Assembly: GCA_963580285.1 (NCBI GenBank)
Contig: OY757026.1
Coordinates: 83,674,651 to 83,738,650, forward strand
Source: Lucinisca nassula
Lineage: Eukaryota; Mollusca; Bivalvia; Lucinida; Lucinidae
Length of the DNA: 64,000 nt
Reading direction: 5' to 3'
Shown: in pieces, positions 43,740 to 55,137 of the stretch
Layout: each line of letters begins with the position of its first letter
How positions within the stretch are numbered: the first letter of the stretch is position 1
Notes under the pieces: model-generated
What the model was told of the DNA's origin: nothing
What the model saw: the letters and a program-made list of their open reading frames with translations, nothing else
Database searches by the model: none
Made by a program: the position numbers and the translations under genes

Positions 43740-44115
43740 TCCTGTGTTTTATCATATGACGTCGCGTCTGAGAGTGTAATAACGTCATGTAGTATTTTCG
43801 ATAGTCCACTAGTGGATTAAATATGCAAATTAGATAGATACGTCCTGTAACGTTACATGTACGACGTCCTTAATGACGTCGCGTTTACTAACGGCGGAAT
43901 GTTGACATTTTTGTAAACAATCGTGAATAAAATACGCTTTTAATGTCATATGATAAATAGAATCTTGCATTCGTGCTCATGTATTATTAAATTTATTAAA
44001 CTCGTTGAGAAAAAAGGAATAAAATGCTCGGCAAGGCCTCGCATTTTATCCCTTTTCCTCAACTCGTTTAATAAATTCAATCATACATGAGCACTCATGT
44101 AAGATCCTCTATGTA
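43740..44115 (-). mobile_element. MITE with ATTTTATCCC hairpin core (copy of 61905-62275)
   Basis: Reverse complement of 61905-62275 over ~370 bp: AGAGTGTAATAACGTCATG, CCACTAGTGGATTAAATATG, GACGTCCTTAATGACGTC, ATAGAATCTTGCATTCGTGC. It ends in the hairpin GAATAAAATGCTCGGCAAGG / CTCGCATTTTATCCC. Confidence 0.8.
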
Positions 44116-44539
44116 TATGATGATATGATATTTATGTTGACCCATCCAGTAATTCACTTTCATGTCATTCTTCACTTATTTGTTTGTATATATGTTGTAT
44201 CACGATGAGCTGTATATGCTTAAGTGAATAAATTTGCTTGATTGATCTGTATTACACCCATATGAGTAAATTTTATCTTCAATGCCCATAAACTTGGGTA
44301 ATTTTCTGATGGAAATGTAGGAGCTCGATAGAAACGTCTCCTTATCAATAAATCATTTGATCCCAAGTGGAACAACGGATAATTGCTTGAAATTGTTTAT
44401 CAACAAACACTTACCAAGTCTTACGCTACATTACGAAACAAGAATTCCACCGAAGGCTATGTCGCGCCTTGGGGGCGCAAAGTCACCGAACCATGCCATC
44501 CTGGCCAAGGTCAAACACAGATGCTTACATAAAAGTTGA
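44116..44539. other. No recognisable feature
   Basis: AT-rich sequence. A 60-codon frame at 44357 has no recognisable motif. Confidence 0.35.
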
Positions 44540-45900
44540 CATTCTTAAATGCAAGCTTGTACTAAGTATCATTAATGAAGTTCAAATAATTCTTGAGAAA
44601 TGAACTTAATCATTAGCATGAACGCTAGGGTGGTTGCATTATTTTACAAAGTCAGTGAACCATAAAATGTAGGTCAAGGTCAAATATGAATGCTTGCAAT
44701 TAAGTTTCCGTCTCCAGATACAAGTTTGTACCAAGAACCATTAATGAAGCTCTTATAGTTCTTGAGAAATTAATTGACAATTTGGGTGAACGCTAGGCTA
44801 GTCGCAATATTTTACCAAGACAGTGAACCATAAAATGTAGGTCAAGTCAAATTTGGATGCTTGCATTTAACTTGCCGCCCCCAGATACGAGTTTGTACCA
44901 AGTATTATTAATGAAACTCTTATTATTTATGATTTAATTAGTCATCGAAACTCTTATAGTTCTTGAAAAATTGACTTGACCATTTGGGTGAACCCTAGGT
45001 CGCAATATTTTACAAAGTCAGTGGACCATAAAATGTAGGTCAAGGTCAAATATGGATGCGTTAATTTTAGCTGCCATCCCGAGATACAAATTTGTACCAA
45101 GTATCATTAATGAAGTTCTAATAGTTCTTGAGAAATAAACTTGACCATTAGGCCGAACGCTAGGGTGGTCGCAATATTTTACAAAGTCAGTGAACCATAA
45201 AATAAAGGTCAAGGTCAAATATGGATGCGTTCATTTTAGCTGCCGTCCTGATAGACAAGTTTGTACCAAGTATCATTAATGAAGCTCTATTGTTATTGAG
45301 AAATAAACTTGACCATTAGGGTGAACGCTAGGGTGGTCGCAATATTTTACAAAGTCAGTGGACCATAAAATGTAGGTCACGGTCAAATATGGTTGTGTTC
45401 ATTTTTTGTATCCAGAGATACAAGTTTGTACCAAGTATCATAAATGAAACTCTTATAGTTCTTGAGAAATAAACTTGACAATTAGGCCGAATGCTAGGGT
45501 GGTCGCAATATTTACAAAGTCAGTGTCCCATGAAATTTAGGTTAAGGTCAAATATGGATGATTGCATTTATGTTGCCATCCACAGATACAAGTGTGTACC
45601 GAATATCATTAGTGAAGCTCTTATAGTTCTTGAGAAATAAACTTGACCATTAGGGCGAACGCTAGGGTGGTCGCAATATTTTACAAAGTCAGTGATCCAT
45701 AAAATGTAGGTCAAGGTCCAAATATGGATGCTTGCATTTAAGTTGCCATCCCCAGATACAAATTTGTACCAAGTATCATTAATGAAGCTCTTATAGTTCT
45801 TGAGAAATAAGCTTGAGCATTAGGGTGAACGCTAGGGTGGTCGCAAATGTTGACGCCTTGACAAACGGACGGACGAACGAACGGACGAACGAACGGACGG
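44540..45900 (+). repeat. Tandem satellite array, ~175-bp monomer, ending in ACGG/ACGA microsatellite
   Basis: About seven to eight units contain AGGGTGGTCGCAATATTTTA, AGTCAGTGAACCATAAAATG, AGATACAAGTTTGTACCAAG and TTCTTGAGAAATAAACTTGA. The array ends GTTGACGCCTTGACAAACGG and (ACGGACGA)n at 45865-45900, then CCTATAATGCCCCACGC. The same family lies inverted at 5905-6580. Confidence 0.9.
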
Positions 45901-45939
45901 AAAACCGGGCGCCTATAATGCCCCACGCTAATAGCAGGC

Positions 45940-46200
45940 GCGATTAAAATGCCTATACAAATACATTGTTAATATTACCGCAGAAAAAGCGAAAATTTTA
46001 AGATGAAAAATTGTGATAGTATTCTTATTTCTGCACAAACTGTAGATTTTGGGTACTTGTTAGAACCCTTACGAGTACCCACAATCTATATTTTAGAACA
46101 GAAATAAGAAAAATAAGGTTTACCCCTGTTAACCCAAGTTTTACTGTATAAACGTAGGGTTCAAGGGGATCAAAATTATTTAGGCATGTTTGCGTGTTGT
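45940..46200 (-). mobile_element. PalB (B1), palindrome collapsed
   Basis: ATGCCTATACAAATACATTG to ATTTAGGCATGTTTGCGTG. The core is reduced to GGTACTTGTTAGAACCC / ACGAGTACCC. Confidence 0.8.
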
Positions 46201-46299
46201 GAACAAGAATCCATAAGTGCACACGACTGAAAGAAAATGATTCATAGTATGGCGTCAATGGTATTGTATTGACAGGCTGTCACCATGCAAAATGTTACA

Positions 46300-46700
46300 A
46301 CGACGAAAAATGTTATAAATTAAAACGTTTTGCGTCGAGATTAATTTCTCTCCGAACCCCCATGTTATAATTTTCTATCAAATTTTCGCTTCGGGTAGGC
46401 AGACGAAGTGAGAAAAGATGTGTTCAGTAACGGCACGTCGACTGCAACTCCAAACATAATAATATTTCAAAATTATAACATTTTGCATCGAGCTTTATTT
46501 TTCACCCCACGCAAAACCTTATGAAATTTTGGAAATAGATGTTTGGCCGATTACAACCAGTAGGAATATACAGGTATGATTTAAATCTAAGCAACCTAAT
46601 ATGTTATAACATTTTGCGACGTGCTCAGTATTTCTCCCAACGCAAAACGTTATTGCAATTTGGATGATAACATGTATTTTTCAGCGAATTTTCGCCTCGG
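46300..46700 (+). repeat. Three diverged ~135-bp units
   Basis: AACGTTTTGCGTCGAGATTA, ACATTTTGCATCGAGCTTTA and ACATTTTGCGACGTGCTCAG recur, each followed by an ATTTCT/CCCACGCAAA block. Confidence 0.6.
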
Positions 46701-46854
46701 AGAGGCAAATATTGTAAGTAAAGATTTGCTCAGAGCGAACATTCCGACACAGCTCATCGAAACTCCTCTAATGAGTATGGGTATCGTGACACACAATACT
46801 CACCATATTTGCATTATTTGCTGGCTCCCAGCTTGCACATTGTCAATATTGGAA

Positions 46855-46985
46855 AAAAAAAACAGGTAACAAGACCCCCTGACCTTTCAAGGTCAGGGGC
46901 GTCTGGTTATGGAAAAACAGGTAACCAGACCCCCCTGACCTTTCAAGGTCAGGGGGGGTCTGGTTACCTGTTTTTTTCCAAAACT
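46855..46985. repeat. Tandem hairpins with TGACCTTTCAAGGTCA cores
   Basis: CCCCTGACCTTTCAAGGTCA is repeated twice. The second lies in a longer inverted repeat from AAACAGGTAACCAGACCCC to its complement. Confidence 0.85.
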
Positions 46986-47157
46986 GATAACCTTCAGACT
47001 AGAAACCAGCAGATAATGCAAATAAGGTGAATACATTTTCAAGATATAACATTACGATAAAACATCCGTGTGATATAGGCCTAGTACATTCTCTCATATC
47101 TCTGAAATTGTTACTTTTCTGATGTTTTTTTTTTTCTTCTTTTTTTTTTTTCTTATT

Positions 47158-47436
47158 CATCACGAAAACACGCCTATATAATTTCGACCCCTTGAACCCC
47201 ACTTTTATACAGTAAAACTCGGGTTTCCGGGGGTATACCTTATTTTTCTTATTTCTGCTCTAAAATGTAGATTGTGGGTACTCGTTAGAACCGCCTCGAT
47301 AAGGCGGTTCTAACGAGTGCCCAAAATCTATATTTTGAGCAGAAATAAGAAAAATATCACAATTTTTCATCATACAATTTTCATTTTTTCGGCGATAACG
47401 GTGACAATGTATTTGTATAGGCGTGTTTGCGTAATG
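47158..47436 (+). mobile_element. PalB (B1) MITE, full length
   Basis: 279 bp, CATCACGAAAACACGCC to GGCGTGTTTGCGTAATG; palindrome at about 47270-47326 nearly perfect. Confidence 0.9.
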
Positions 47437-47801
47437 TCTGCTCTAAAATATAGATTGAGGGTGCTCGTTAGAAGCACCTCAATGAGTCGGTTCTAACGAA
47501 TACCCACAACCTATGTTTTGGAGTGAGTGAGTGTTTGAGTTTTACGTCTCACCAACAGCTAAAGTCATACGGAGACGAGATCTAGGTTTAAAGACTCATC
47601 CGAAAGTCTGGAGAAGCCCGGGATCGACTCCTGCAACCCATGGTTCACAAGGCGAGTAGCATAACCACTACACCACGGAGGCTTCTACCTGTGGCTTGGA
47701 ACAGAAATAAGAAAGATAATGGCTACACCCTTCAACCCCAGTTTCCCTATAAAAAGTGGGATGCAGAGGGCTGTTCATTACACGGACATGATAACGTGAT
47801 G
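47437..47801 (-). mobile_element. PalB (B2), truncated, interrupted by SINE-2
   Basis: The core (GGGTGCTCGTTAGAAGCACC) and the far end (CATTACACGGACATGATAAC) are separated by SINE-2. The near arm is missing where it abuts the previous copy. Confidence 0.75.
47521..47686 (-). mobile_element. SINE-2, tRNA-derived
   Basis: Reverse complement of the 6915 copy: TTTGAGTTTTACGTCTCACC to ACCACTACACCACGGAGGC. Confidence 0.85.
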
Positions 47802-47935
47802 TAGTAAAATTCTTCATCCCCAGTGTATTAACCCTTATTTTGCTGAATATTCATTTAAGCCACACCCATTTCTGTCTTTCAACCAATCAAATTACTTGAT
47901 GTATTTTATTGCTACAAATTCATAAACTGAATGCC

Positions 47936-48003
47936 AAACAGTGTAGATCCTGATAAGGTGGCTTCTTCAGAAGCCACCTGATCTGGATCTACACTGTTTG
48001 CAA
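47936..48003. repeat. HP65 hairpin, near perfect
   Basis: AAACAGTGTAGATCCTGATA and its partner GATCTGGATCTACACTGTTT enclose a perfect inner stem GGTGGCTTCT/AGAAGCCACC. The inner stem differs completely from that of 14818. Confidence 0.8.
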
Positions 48004-48127
48004 ATATAGGGGTTGTCGTGAACAGCAAGATAAGGATTAATATCTGCAGCTATTGTTAGAGACGTTAGAACGAGCTATAAACATCCTTAATAAACGAGCA
48101 ATTGTTGTTTCAGCCATCGAAGTTTCA

Positions 48128-48424
48128 GAATTACGAATACACGCCAATATAATTTTGACCCCCTTGAATCCCACTTTGATATAGTAAATCTGGAGTTTAC
48201 AGGGGTAAACCTTATTTTTCTTATTAACTGAGCACTCTAAAATATAGATTGTGTATACTCGTTAGAACCGCCGCGATGGGGCGATTCTAACTAACGAGTA
48301 CCCACAATATATGTTTTTTTTTTGAGCAGCAATAAGAAAAATATCAGAATTTTACTTCCTAAAATTTTCTTTTTTTTCTGGCGGTAAAGTGTACAATGTT
48401 TTGTATAGGCGTGTTTTTATAATG
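48128..48424 (+). mobile_element. PalB (B1) MITE, full length
   Basis: TTACGAATACACGCC to GGCGTGTTTTTATAATG; palindrome at about 48250-48310 with small insertions. Confidence 0.8.
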
Positions 48425-48527
48425 AACGTAATACGTGTCATTCAAAGAAAAACGAAATCTATAATTTATACATTAAGATACTGTGCGATATATTTCATAT
48501 TTTTTCATACATGTACTTCCAGAACGG

Positions 48528-48816
48528 CTTGAAGAAGTAGATGGACTGCAAGATGTTTCACGCAGAGCTGAAACTGACCGCAAACGAGCATTGGTAAACC
48601 GCTTAGAGGATCTAAGCCTGCCCAGGCAAAGCGGTGTCAGTCGGTCCATGCTTATAGACCCTATAGACCCTATTGGTTTCATTGGGCGACAGGGCTTGAG
48701 AAGTCTTTTCATCTCAATGTCGGGTAAAAGTCCCACAAAATTGGAAGCAACGTCTCCAAAATGACATATACAGTGTTGGCGGGGACGTTAAACCTCGAAA
48801 CAAACAAACAAACAAA
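48528..48816 (+). mobile_element. SINE-1
   Basis: AACGGCTTGAAGAAGTAGAT to GACGTTAAACCTCGAAAC and (CAAA)n. TATAGACCC is tandemly duplicated inside (about 48653-48670). Confidence 0.85.
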
Positions 48817-48844
48817 ACCTCCAAAACGGCCATGGTTCTGTTAA

Positions 48845-49480
48845 TGAAATATTATTCTTTTTTAAACTCTAAACATTGGTTTTGGGTGCCCGTTAGAACC
48901 GCCGCATTTAGGCGATTCTAACAAGTACCTACAACCTATGTACTCTAAACATGGGTTGTAGGTGCTCGTTAGAAAAGCATCAATGAGGCGGTATGAGACG
49001 TTTCTAACGAGTACCCACAATATATGCCTTAAAGCAGCAATTAGAAAAATACAGTCGAACTTCAATGGCTCGAACACCTTTGGGACCATGAAAATCTGTT
49101 TGATACAGGGGTAGTTCGAGCCACTGAGGGCTAATATCAGGGGCATAACGACATACCTTAGGACATCTGTTTCTGTGTTCTATAATGAAAAATGTATGCT
49201 GTGTGTATTCATTAGAATCGCCTCATCGAGGCAATTCTAATGAGTACACACAGCATACAATTGCAAGATAAAAGACGCAAATATCCTAATTTTACCCTCC
49301 CTATTTCTTATGTACAGAAATTCCCTTGGGACTCAAAAACGGGTTCGACTCAGCCATGGTAAACGAGCCATCGGTGTTCGAGCCATCGAAGTTCTACTGT
49401 AATGCATACCACCGCAAACCCCAATTTTTCAATATAATATTGGGTTTAGGAGGTGATCATTACTAAGATTTGTTAATACC
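48845..49480 (-). mobile_element. PalB (B2) with doubled core, host of a PogoM insertion
   Basis: Two successive decayed palindromes (about 48880-48935 and 48955-49020) are followed by AGCAGCAATTAGAAAAATA, then PogoM, then the other arm (CATACCACCGCAAACCCC to ATTTGTTAAT). Confidence 0.7.
49052..49399 (-). mobile_element. PogoM MITE, full length (348 bp), inside PalB
   Basis: CAGTCGAACTTCAATGGCTC to CCATCGAAGTTCTACTG with TA at 49050-49051 and 49400-49401. Core at about 49198-49257. Confidence 0.9.
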
Positions 49481-49865
49481 ATGAGACATTTAGGTTTGTA
49501 CACCTGTATGAAAAAACAAAACAAAAACAAAACGCACTTTCCAAATAAATTACAAAACATACCTTTCCAGAAATCAGCTGTTATCCAGATCATTTGTCAA
49601 CTGTTTCCAAACTGATATAACATAGTCCAAACATCTACGTCAAACGGCAGTTTCAGAGCTAATAAAATCGTTCCTATATCATGCTGCATTGACACCCAGT
49701 TATTGGAATTTCTCGCCACAGCTGTCTTAAGGCAAATGGACACACTGTATAATTTGTCCGCCATGTTTACAAGGAAAACAACTTTTATGGAGTACCTGTG
49801 CACTTTCGTCTCTTAAAACGATGTACACCCCTCAAAGGAGGCAACTCCTACAAATGAAGTCTGGT
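49481..49865. other. No recognisable feature
   Basis: AT-rich; a short A/C low-complexity tract lies at 49510-49530. Confidence 0.35.
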
Positions 49866-49869
49866 CTCC

Positions 49870-50000
49870 AATGGCAACTGGGGTCAACTCTTAAAGGAAA
49901 GAATTTGCTCCTGAGGAGCAAATTCTATCCTTAAAGAGTGCACCCTTAAAGGAAAGAATTTGCTCCTGAAGAGCAAATTCTATCCTTAAAGAGTGGATGG
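49870..50000. repeat. Duplicated hairpin unit
   Basis: CTTAAAGGAAAGAATTTGCT followed by AGCAAATTCTATCCTTAAAG forms a hairpin around CCTGAGG. The whole ~50-bp unit occurs twice (about 49891-49940 and 49947-49996). Confidence 0.85.
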
Positions 50001-50094
50001 CTATTGATAAGAGATTCAGATAGTTATGAAAGAGTTGCCTTCCCCTAAGGATGTACATTGTATTTATTTCCTTTAAAGCATACTAGCACAGGGC

Positions 50095-50193
50095 TTAGGT
50101 GTGCGAGTCGGACCGATCCTTACATCCTAGGGGTTTTCTTGGGAGGTAGGGCTAGAGACGTCATTGTAAAGTCACACAAAAATGGAAGCAACG
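50095..50193 (+). mobile_element. SINE-1 middle fragment
   Basis: GGTGTGCGAGTCGGACCGAT to AAAATGGAAGCAACG, lying head to head with the next copy. Confidence 0.55.
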
Positions 50194-50205
50194 TTTTTAG
50201 ATTTG

Positions 50206-50496
50206 TTCGATTAAGGTTTATCGTCCCCGTCAACACTGTAAAGGTCATTTTGGAGACGTTGCTTCCGATTTTATGGGACTTTTACCCGACATTGAGATGA
50301 AATGACATCTCAAGCCCTGTCGCCCAATGAAACCAATGGGGTTTATTAGCATGGGAGGTCCGCCTCGCTCCGCGGTTCCTGGACAGGCTTAGATCCTCTA
50401 AGCGGTTTACCAGTGCCAGTGTGCGGGCCGGATTCAGCTCAGCGTGGAAGCATTATGCAACCCATATATTTCTTCAAACTCCTTTGGGCGGGGGCC
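50206..50496 (-). mobile_element. SINE-1
   Basis: Full copy, GTTTATCGTCCCCGTCAACA to TTTGGGCGGGGGCC. Confidence 0.85.
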
Positions 50497-50631
50497 GCTT
50501 ATAATATTAGGGATTTTATCTTAAATGCTGATATTCATGAGAAAGTGCTTCAAGGATCATTATAGTTACAGTTATTTCCTTTTGTATTAACATTTTGTTC
50601 TTCCTTCGCAGTGCTTTTTCACTTTTGTTTA

Positions 50632-50930
50632 TTTGTTTGTTTGAAATGAGGTTTAACGTCCCCGTCAACACTGTAAAGGTCATTTTGGAGACGTTGCTTC
50701 CAATTTTGTGGAACTTTTACCCGACATTGAGATGAAATGACATCTCAAGCCCTGTCGCCCAATGAAACCAATAGGGTTTATTAGCATGGACGGTCCGCCT
50801 CGCACCAGGGTTCCTGGACAGGCTTAGATCCTCTTAGTGGTTTACCAGTACTAGTGTGCGGGCCGGATTTAGCTCTGCGTGGAAGTATCATGCAGCCCCT
50901 ATATTTCTTCAAGCCCATATGGGCGGGGGC
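50632..50930 (-). mobile_element. SINE-1
   Basis: Full copy. Imperfect flanks CACTTTTGTTTA (about 50620) and CACTTTTATTTA (about 50934) look like a decayed target duplication. Confidence 0.85.
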
Positions 50931-51657
50931 GAACACTTTTATTTAATTTTAATTAAAATATACCCCCTTTAAGCTAGCTCTGCGTGTACTAAGGAGTCAC
51001 AGAGTTGCCTCTTGCAAAACTGCGATAAATCTACACCTATGACCCGTTGGTATTATTTTGCATGACAGACAGAAAATAAAAGTGACATTGCCATTTAACA
51101 AATAGAAAGGGGAATAACTGAAACAATATTGATCCATTGACCCTTCTTTTTCTTTAGCAGTAAAATCTCATGTATATATACATTGATGCAAAATATGACA
51201 CGATTCCTAATTATAAAATAAGATATTCAGGAAAAAACAGTTTTTAAGATCTACAAAGGGGAATAAATATAACTGTGTTGGTCCCTTGATATTTCTTTTA
51301 CTTTAGCAGCAACAACTCATGAATATCAACATTCAGACAAAATATTATAACATATGCAGTAAAAAAAAGTTTTCTTGAATTACAAAGGGGAATAACTAAG
51401 TACGCATTGATCCCTGAACCCACATTTTCCACAAGCAACAAGATCTTATCAATGTCTACATTTATGCAAAATACAATGTAATTCCTAAGCTTATAAAGGA
51501 GAAAAAATAAAAATGTTGCTTCAGACACTTTTCAAAGAATTACACAGGGAAATAACTTTAACAGTGATAATCCAATGACACTTTATTTTCTGTAGCAACA
51601 GCATTTAACAAATATCAACATTCATACAAAATATGAAAATATTCCTAACATAATTAA

Positions 51658-52214
51658 CCCTTTCCCACTCAGATACGTGTTGTTACGTGTTTGCATCCCC
51701 CCATTTTAAGCCCCAGAAGCACCTAAAATCTGCATTTTCTACCCCTGGATAGTTATGTTTGCTTTAGGATTTGTTGCCCTCCCCCCCCCCCCCCCCTCCT
51801 CACATCCGAAACATTTTGGGTGTATGGCCCAAATGACCGCTCAAATTTATATCTGAGGGTGTCTGGGGTAAAAAATGCCTCAAAATTGATGCTGATAAAA
51901 CATACTGCAAACAATGAAAATAGCCAGATCAAACCCCTAAATTGTTGCCTTGACAGTTGTGTGAATATTAAGATTTGGTCAAAATTTCATGTGAAATCAA
52001 ACTTTTTGCCAATTTGAGATGCCCCTTCATTACCATGACAACAATGATCAAGTCATGAAAGGTTGCATTCGAAAGGATACTGCCCAATATACAGTCATAC
52101 CGAGTTTGGAGTAAAACAGACCATCCGTTATGAAACAATGGTTAGTTGAAGTTGCTGTCAGGTGCAACACTGTGAAAATCAGCAAAATTCACATAATCCC
52201 CGAGTGGGAAAGGG
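51658..52214. mobile_element. piggyBac-like non-autonomous element with TTAA target site
   Basis: CCCTTTCCCACTCAGATACG ... CCCGAGTGGGAAAGGG with TTAA at 51654-51657 and 52215-52218. TTAA duplication and ends beginning CCC fit the piggyBac superfamily. No transposase. A C-run lies at 51781-51797. Confidence 0.85.
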
Positions 52215-52345
52215 TTAAAGAAGAAAATCCAAACTGACCAAAACATTGTGTTTTCATCATTTTATTGCAAGATACATGTACAATATTTCAGATGTAATGA
52301 ATGCATTTTAGACTACAATTTAGTAAGTTCCCAGATTTCCGTTAA

Positions 52346-53319
52346 CCCTTTCCCACTCAGATACGTGTTTTACGTGTCTGCACCCCCTCCCCCCATTTTA
52401 AGCCCCAGAAGCACCTAAAATCTGCATTTCCTACCCCTGGATAGTTATGTTTGCTTTAGCATTTGTTGGCCGAAAAAGTGACCTGTTTTTTCGCGCGCTT
52501 CCCCACTAAAAACATTCTGGGGGATTGAGGGGGGGGGGGGGGGGGCAACGCCCCCCTGACATCCGAAACAATTTGGGTGTATGGCCCAATTGACCTCTCA
52601 AATCTGAGGGTGTCTGGGGTCAAAAATGCCTCAAAATTGATGCTGATAAAAACATTCTACTAACAGTGAAAATGGCCAGTGCCAAACCCCTTAATTGTTA
52701 CCTTGACAGCTGTGTGAAGATTAAGATTTGGTCAAAAATTCATGTGAAATCACACTTTTTGCCAACTTTGAAATGCCTCCTCATTAGCACGAAAACAACG
52801 ATCAAGCCATGAAAGGTTGTATTTGAAAGGCTACTGCCCAATGAACATTCATAATGAGCTTGGTGTAAAACAGACCATCAATTATGAAACAATGGTTAGT
52901 TGAAATTGCAACGCCCCACCCCCCTCACATCCGAAAAGTGTATGGCCCAACTGACCGCTCAAATTTATATCTGGGGGTGTCTGGGGTCAAAATGCATCAA
53001 ACTTGATGCTGATAAAACATTCCACAAACAGTGTAAATGGCCAGAATTGTTGCCTTGACAGCTGTGAGAACATTAAGATTTGGTCAAAAATTCATGTGAA
53101 ATCACACTTTTTGCCAACTTTGAGATGCCTCCTCATTAGCATGAAAACAATGATCAAGCCATGAAAGGTTGCATTTGAAAGGCTACTGCCCAATGAACAT
53201 TCATACCGAGTTTGGTGTAAAACAGACCATTCATTATGAAAACTGGTTAGTTGAAGTTGCTATCAGGTGCAACACTGTGAAAATCAGCGAAATTCACAAA
53301 ATCCCCGAGTGGAAAAGGG
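52346..53319. mobile_element. Second piggyBac-like element, internally duplicated
   Basis: Same ends (CCCTTTCCCACTC ... GAGTGGAAAAGGG) with TTAA at 52342-52345 and 53320-53323. The body segment from the CACATCCGAAA region to the GGTTAGTTGAA region occurs twice in tandem, making it 974 bp against 557 bp. A long G-run lies at 52530-52545. Confidence 0.85.
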
Positions 53320-53665
53320 TTAATGTAAATATGAAGGGAAAACCAGTTTTCAAGAACTGCAAAGGGGGATAACTAGATGAATATAAGTATTGACCCATCT
53401 TTCCGTAGCAGCAACAGCTTATCAATATCAACATTTATTCAAAATATGATAAGATTTCTGAAAATTAAACAAGGTAGAAAGGCAAAACTAAAGTGTCATG
53501 GACAAAATTTTAACGGATGACTTTTAAAGAAATGCAAAGGGGAATACCTATATCAGTTTTTATCCCTGAACCCTTATTTTTGTGCAACAGCTACATCTCA
53601 TGCATATCAACATTTAGTAAAGATTTGATAAGATCCCTGATATTATTTCTCAAAATATGCATAGA

Positions 53666-53826
53666 AGCCTTCGTGGTGTATTGGTTACGCTACTGACCTT
53701 GTAAACCAGAGATCGCAGGATTGATCCCGGTTTTCTCAAGACTTTCGGATGAGTTTTTAAACCGAGGTCCCGTGTCCGTATGACCTTAGCTGTTGGTGAG
53801 ACGTAAAACTAAATCACTCACTCAAG
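53666..53826 (+). mobile_element. SINE-2, tRNA-derived
   Basis: GCCTTCGTGGTGTATTGGTT (A box), AGATCGCAGGATTGATCCC (B box), end GCTGTTGGTGAGACGTAAAA. Confidence 0.85.
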
Positions 53827-54259
53827 ATATGCATAAAAAACACAAAGTGTTGCGGGCAAACTTTTAAAGAAATACAAAGGGGTATAACTATAACTGAGCA
53901 CTGATTCAACATCCTTTATTTTTCTGTGACAGCAGCATCTCATGAATGTCAACATTGAACAAAATATAGTAAGATTCCTAATATTATTAATGGAGATGTG
54001 CAGGGAAAAGCAAAGCGCGGACGTTCTCACGGACAGTGGCTTCGACTTCTCTAAAGCAGCAAAGTAGATGAGCAAATTTTGCCACTTAATTGTCAAATCT
54101 ACGGAATAAAGTCCACATGGACGCATGAATGACTACTTAGGTGGCAAACTGTCCATTTTTGTTGCCCCCAAAATGTCGTTTCGTGAGTGCGAACAGATGG
54201 AGGGACAGACAACGTGAATACAGTATAATGCTCTGACCCGCAGCTAAGCCAACTACATG

Positions 54260-54850
54260 TATAATTACACTGTGAGTCCGTCCGTCCGTCTGTCCGTCCG
54301 TGGTCAGTTTGTGAAAATTTCGCTGTAAGTTTTAAACTGCTAGGAATGATTTGATAATTTTGGCATACAGAGAGATATTGAAAAACCCTAACCAATGAGA
54401 TTGCCAAATGCCATATTACTTTATGAATAGCTACGCCGAGGCAAAATATTCACGAACTGATTATGGAGTATAACTTTTATGTTGATCATTTTGGCGCGCA
54501 TATAGATATTGAAAAGGTCTAACCGATGAGACTGTCTTGTGCCTGATTTCCTAATAAATAGCCTCGGCGAAGCAAAATATTCACTAACTGACTCAGGCAT
54601 ATAACTTGATAATTTTTGGGCATGCAGTTGTATGTTTAGTAAAACTTTCTAATGCCAGGCTTCTTTGTAAATAGCTTCGCCGAGGAAAACTTTTCATAAA
54701 TTCATTTCGGAGATATTACTTTTAAACCAAAAGGAATATTTTGGCGGATAATTTTTGGCAAGCAGGTGTATATTGGCCAGATCTAAACAATGCGAGGGTC
54801 TAATGCCAGATAGCTTGATATTACGCCTCACCAAGGCAAAATTTTCACAA
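54260..54850 (+). repeat. Array of ~120-bp monomers after a (CCGT)n microsatellite
   Basis: GTCCGTCCGTCCGTCTGTCC (54276-54300) precedes about five units with ATAGCTACGCCGAGGCAAAA, ATAGCCTCGGCGAAGCAAAA and GATATTGAAAAGGTCTAACC. It matches the monomers at 38850 and 42095. Confidence 0.8.
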
Positions 54851-54925
54851 ATGAGCCAGCGCACGACAAAACCTACAATAAGACATGTGCGCCCAATGAA
54901 GACTCAGATCAGCCTGCATGAGAAA
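54851..54925. mobile_element. Left part of the 26.8-kb type MITE
   Basis: TGAGCCAGCGCACGACAAAA, AGACATGTGCGCCC and AAGACTCAGATCAGCCTGC match one arm of 26827-27056. Confidence 0.6.
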
Positions 54926-55137
54926 GAGGAAAATCAATGGAAGTGTAGAGACAGAAGGAATAATAACATCCCCAATCTACCCATACCGGCTGCAAGGACA
55001 GCAGACCTTGTCCAACTGTAAGGCAGTATCAGTTGGACGCCAAAGTGGCGCAAGATACACGTCACGTTGCTCTCAATAAACCACCCCCTCTATATCATAG
55101 TGATATTTTGACATGCAGATGCATATCGACAACACCT

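Larger units (their letters stand above)
51080..54055 (+). repeat. ~150-bp satellite monomers, interrupted by two TTAA elements and SINE-2
   Basis: Units at 51080-51650, 53330-53660 and 53830-54055 share ACAAAGGGGAATAACT, ATTGATCC(A/C)TTGACCC, AGCAACA-CTCATGAATATCAACATT and AAAATATGATAAGATTCC with gaps. The insertions listed separately split what was one array. Confidence 0.8.
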
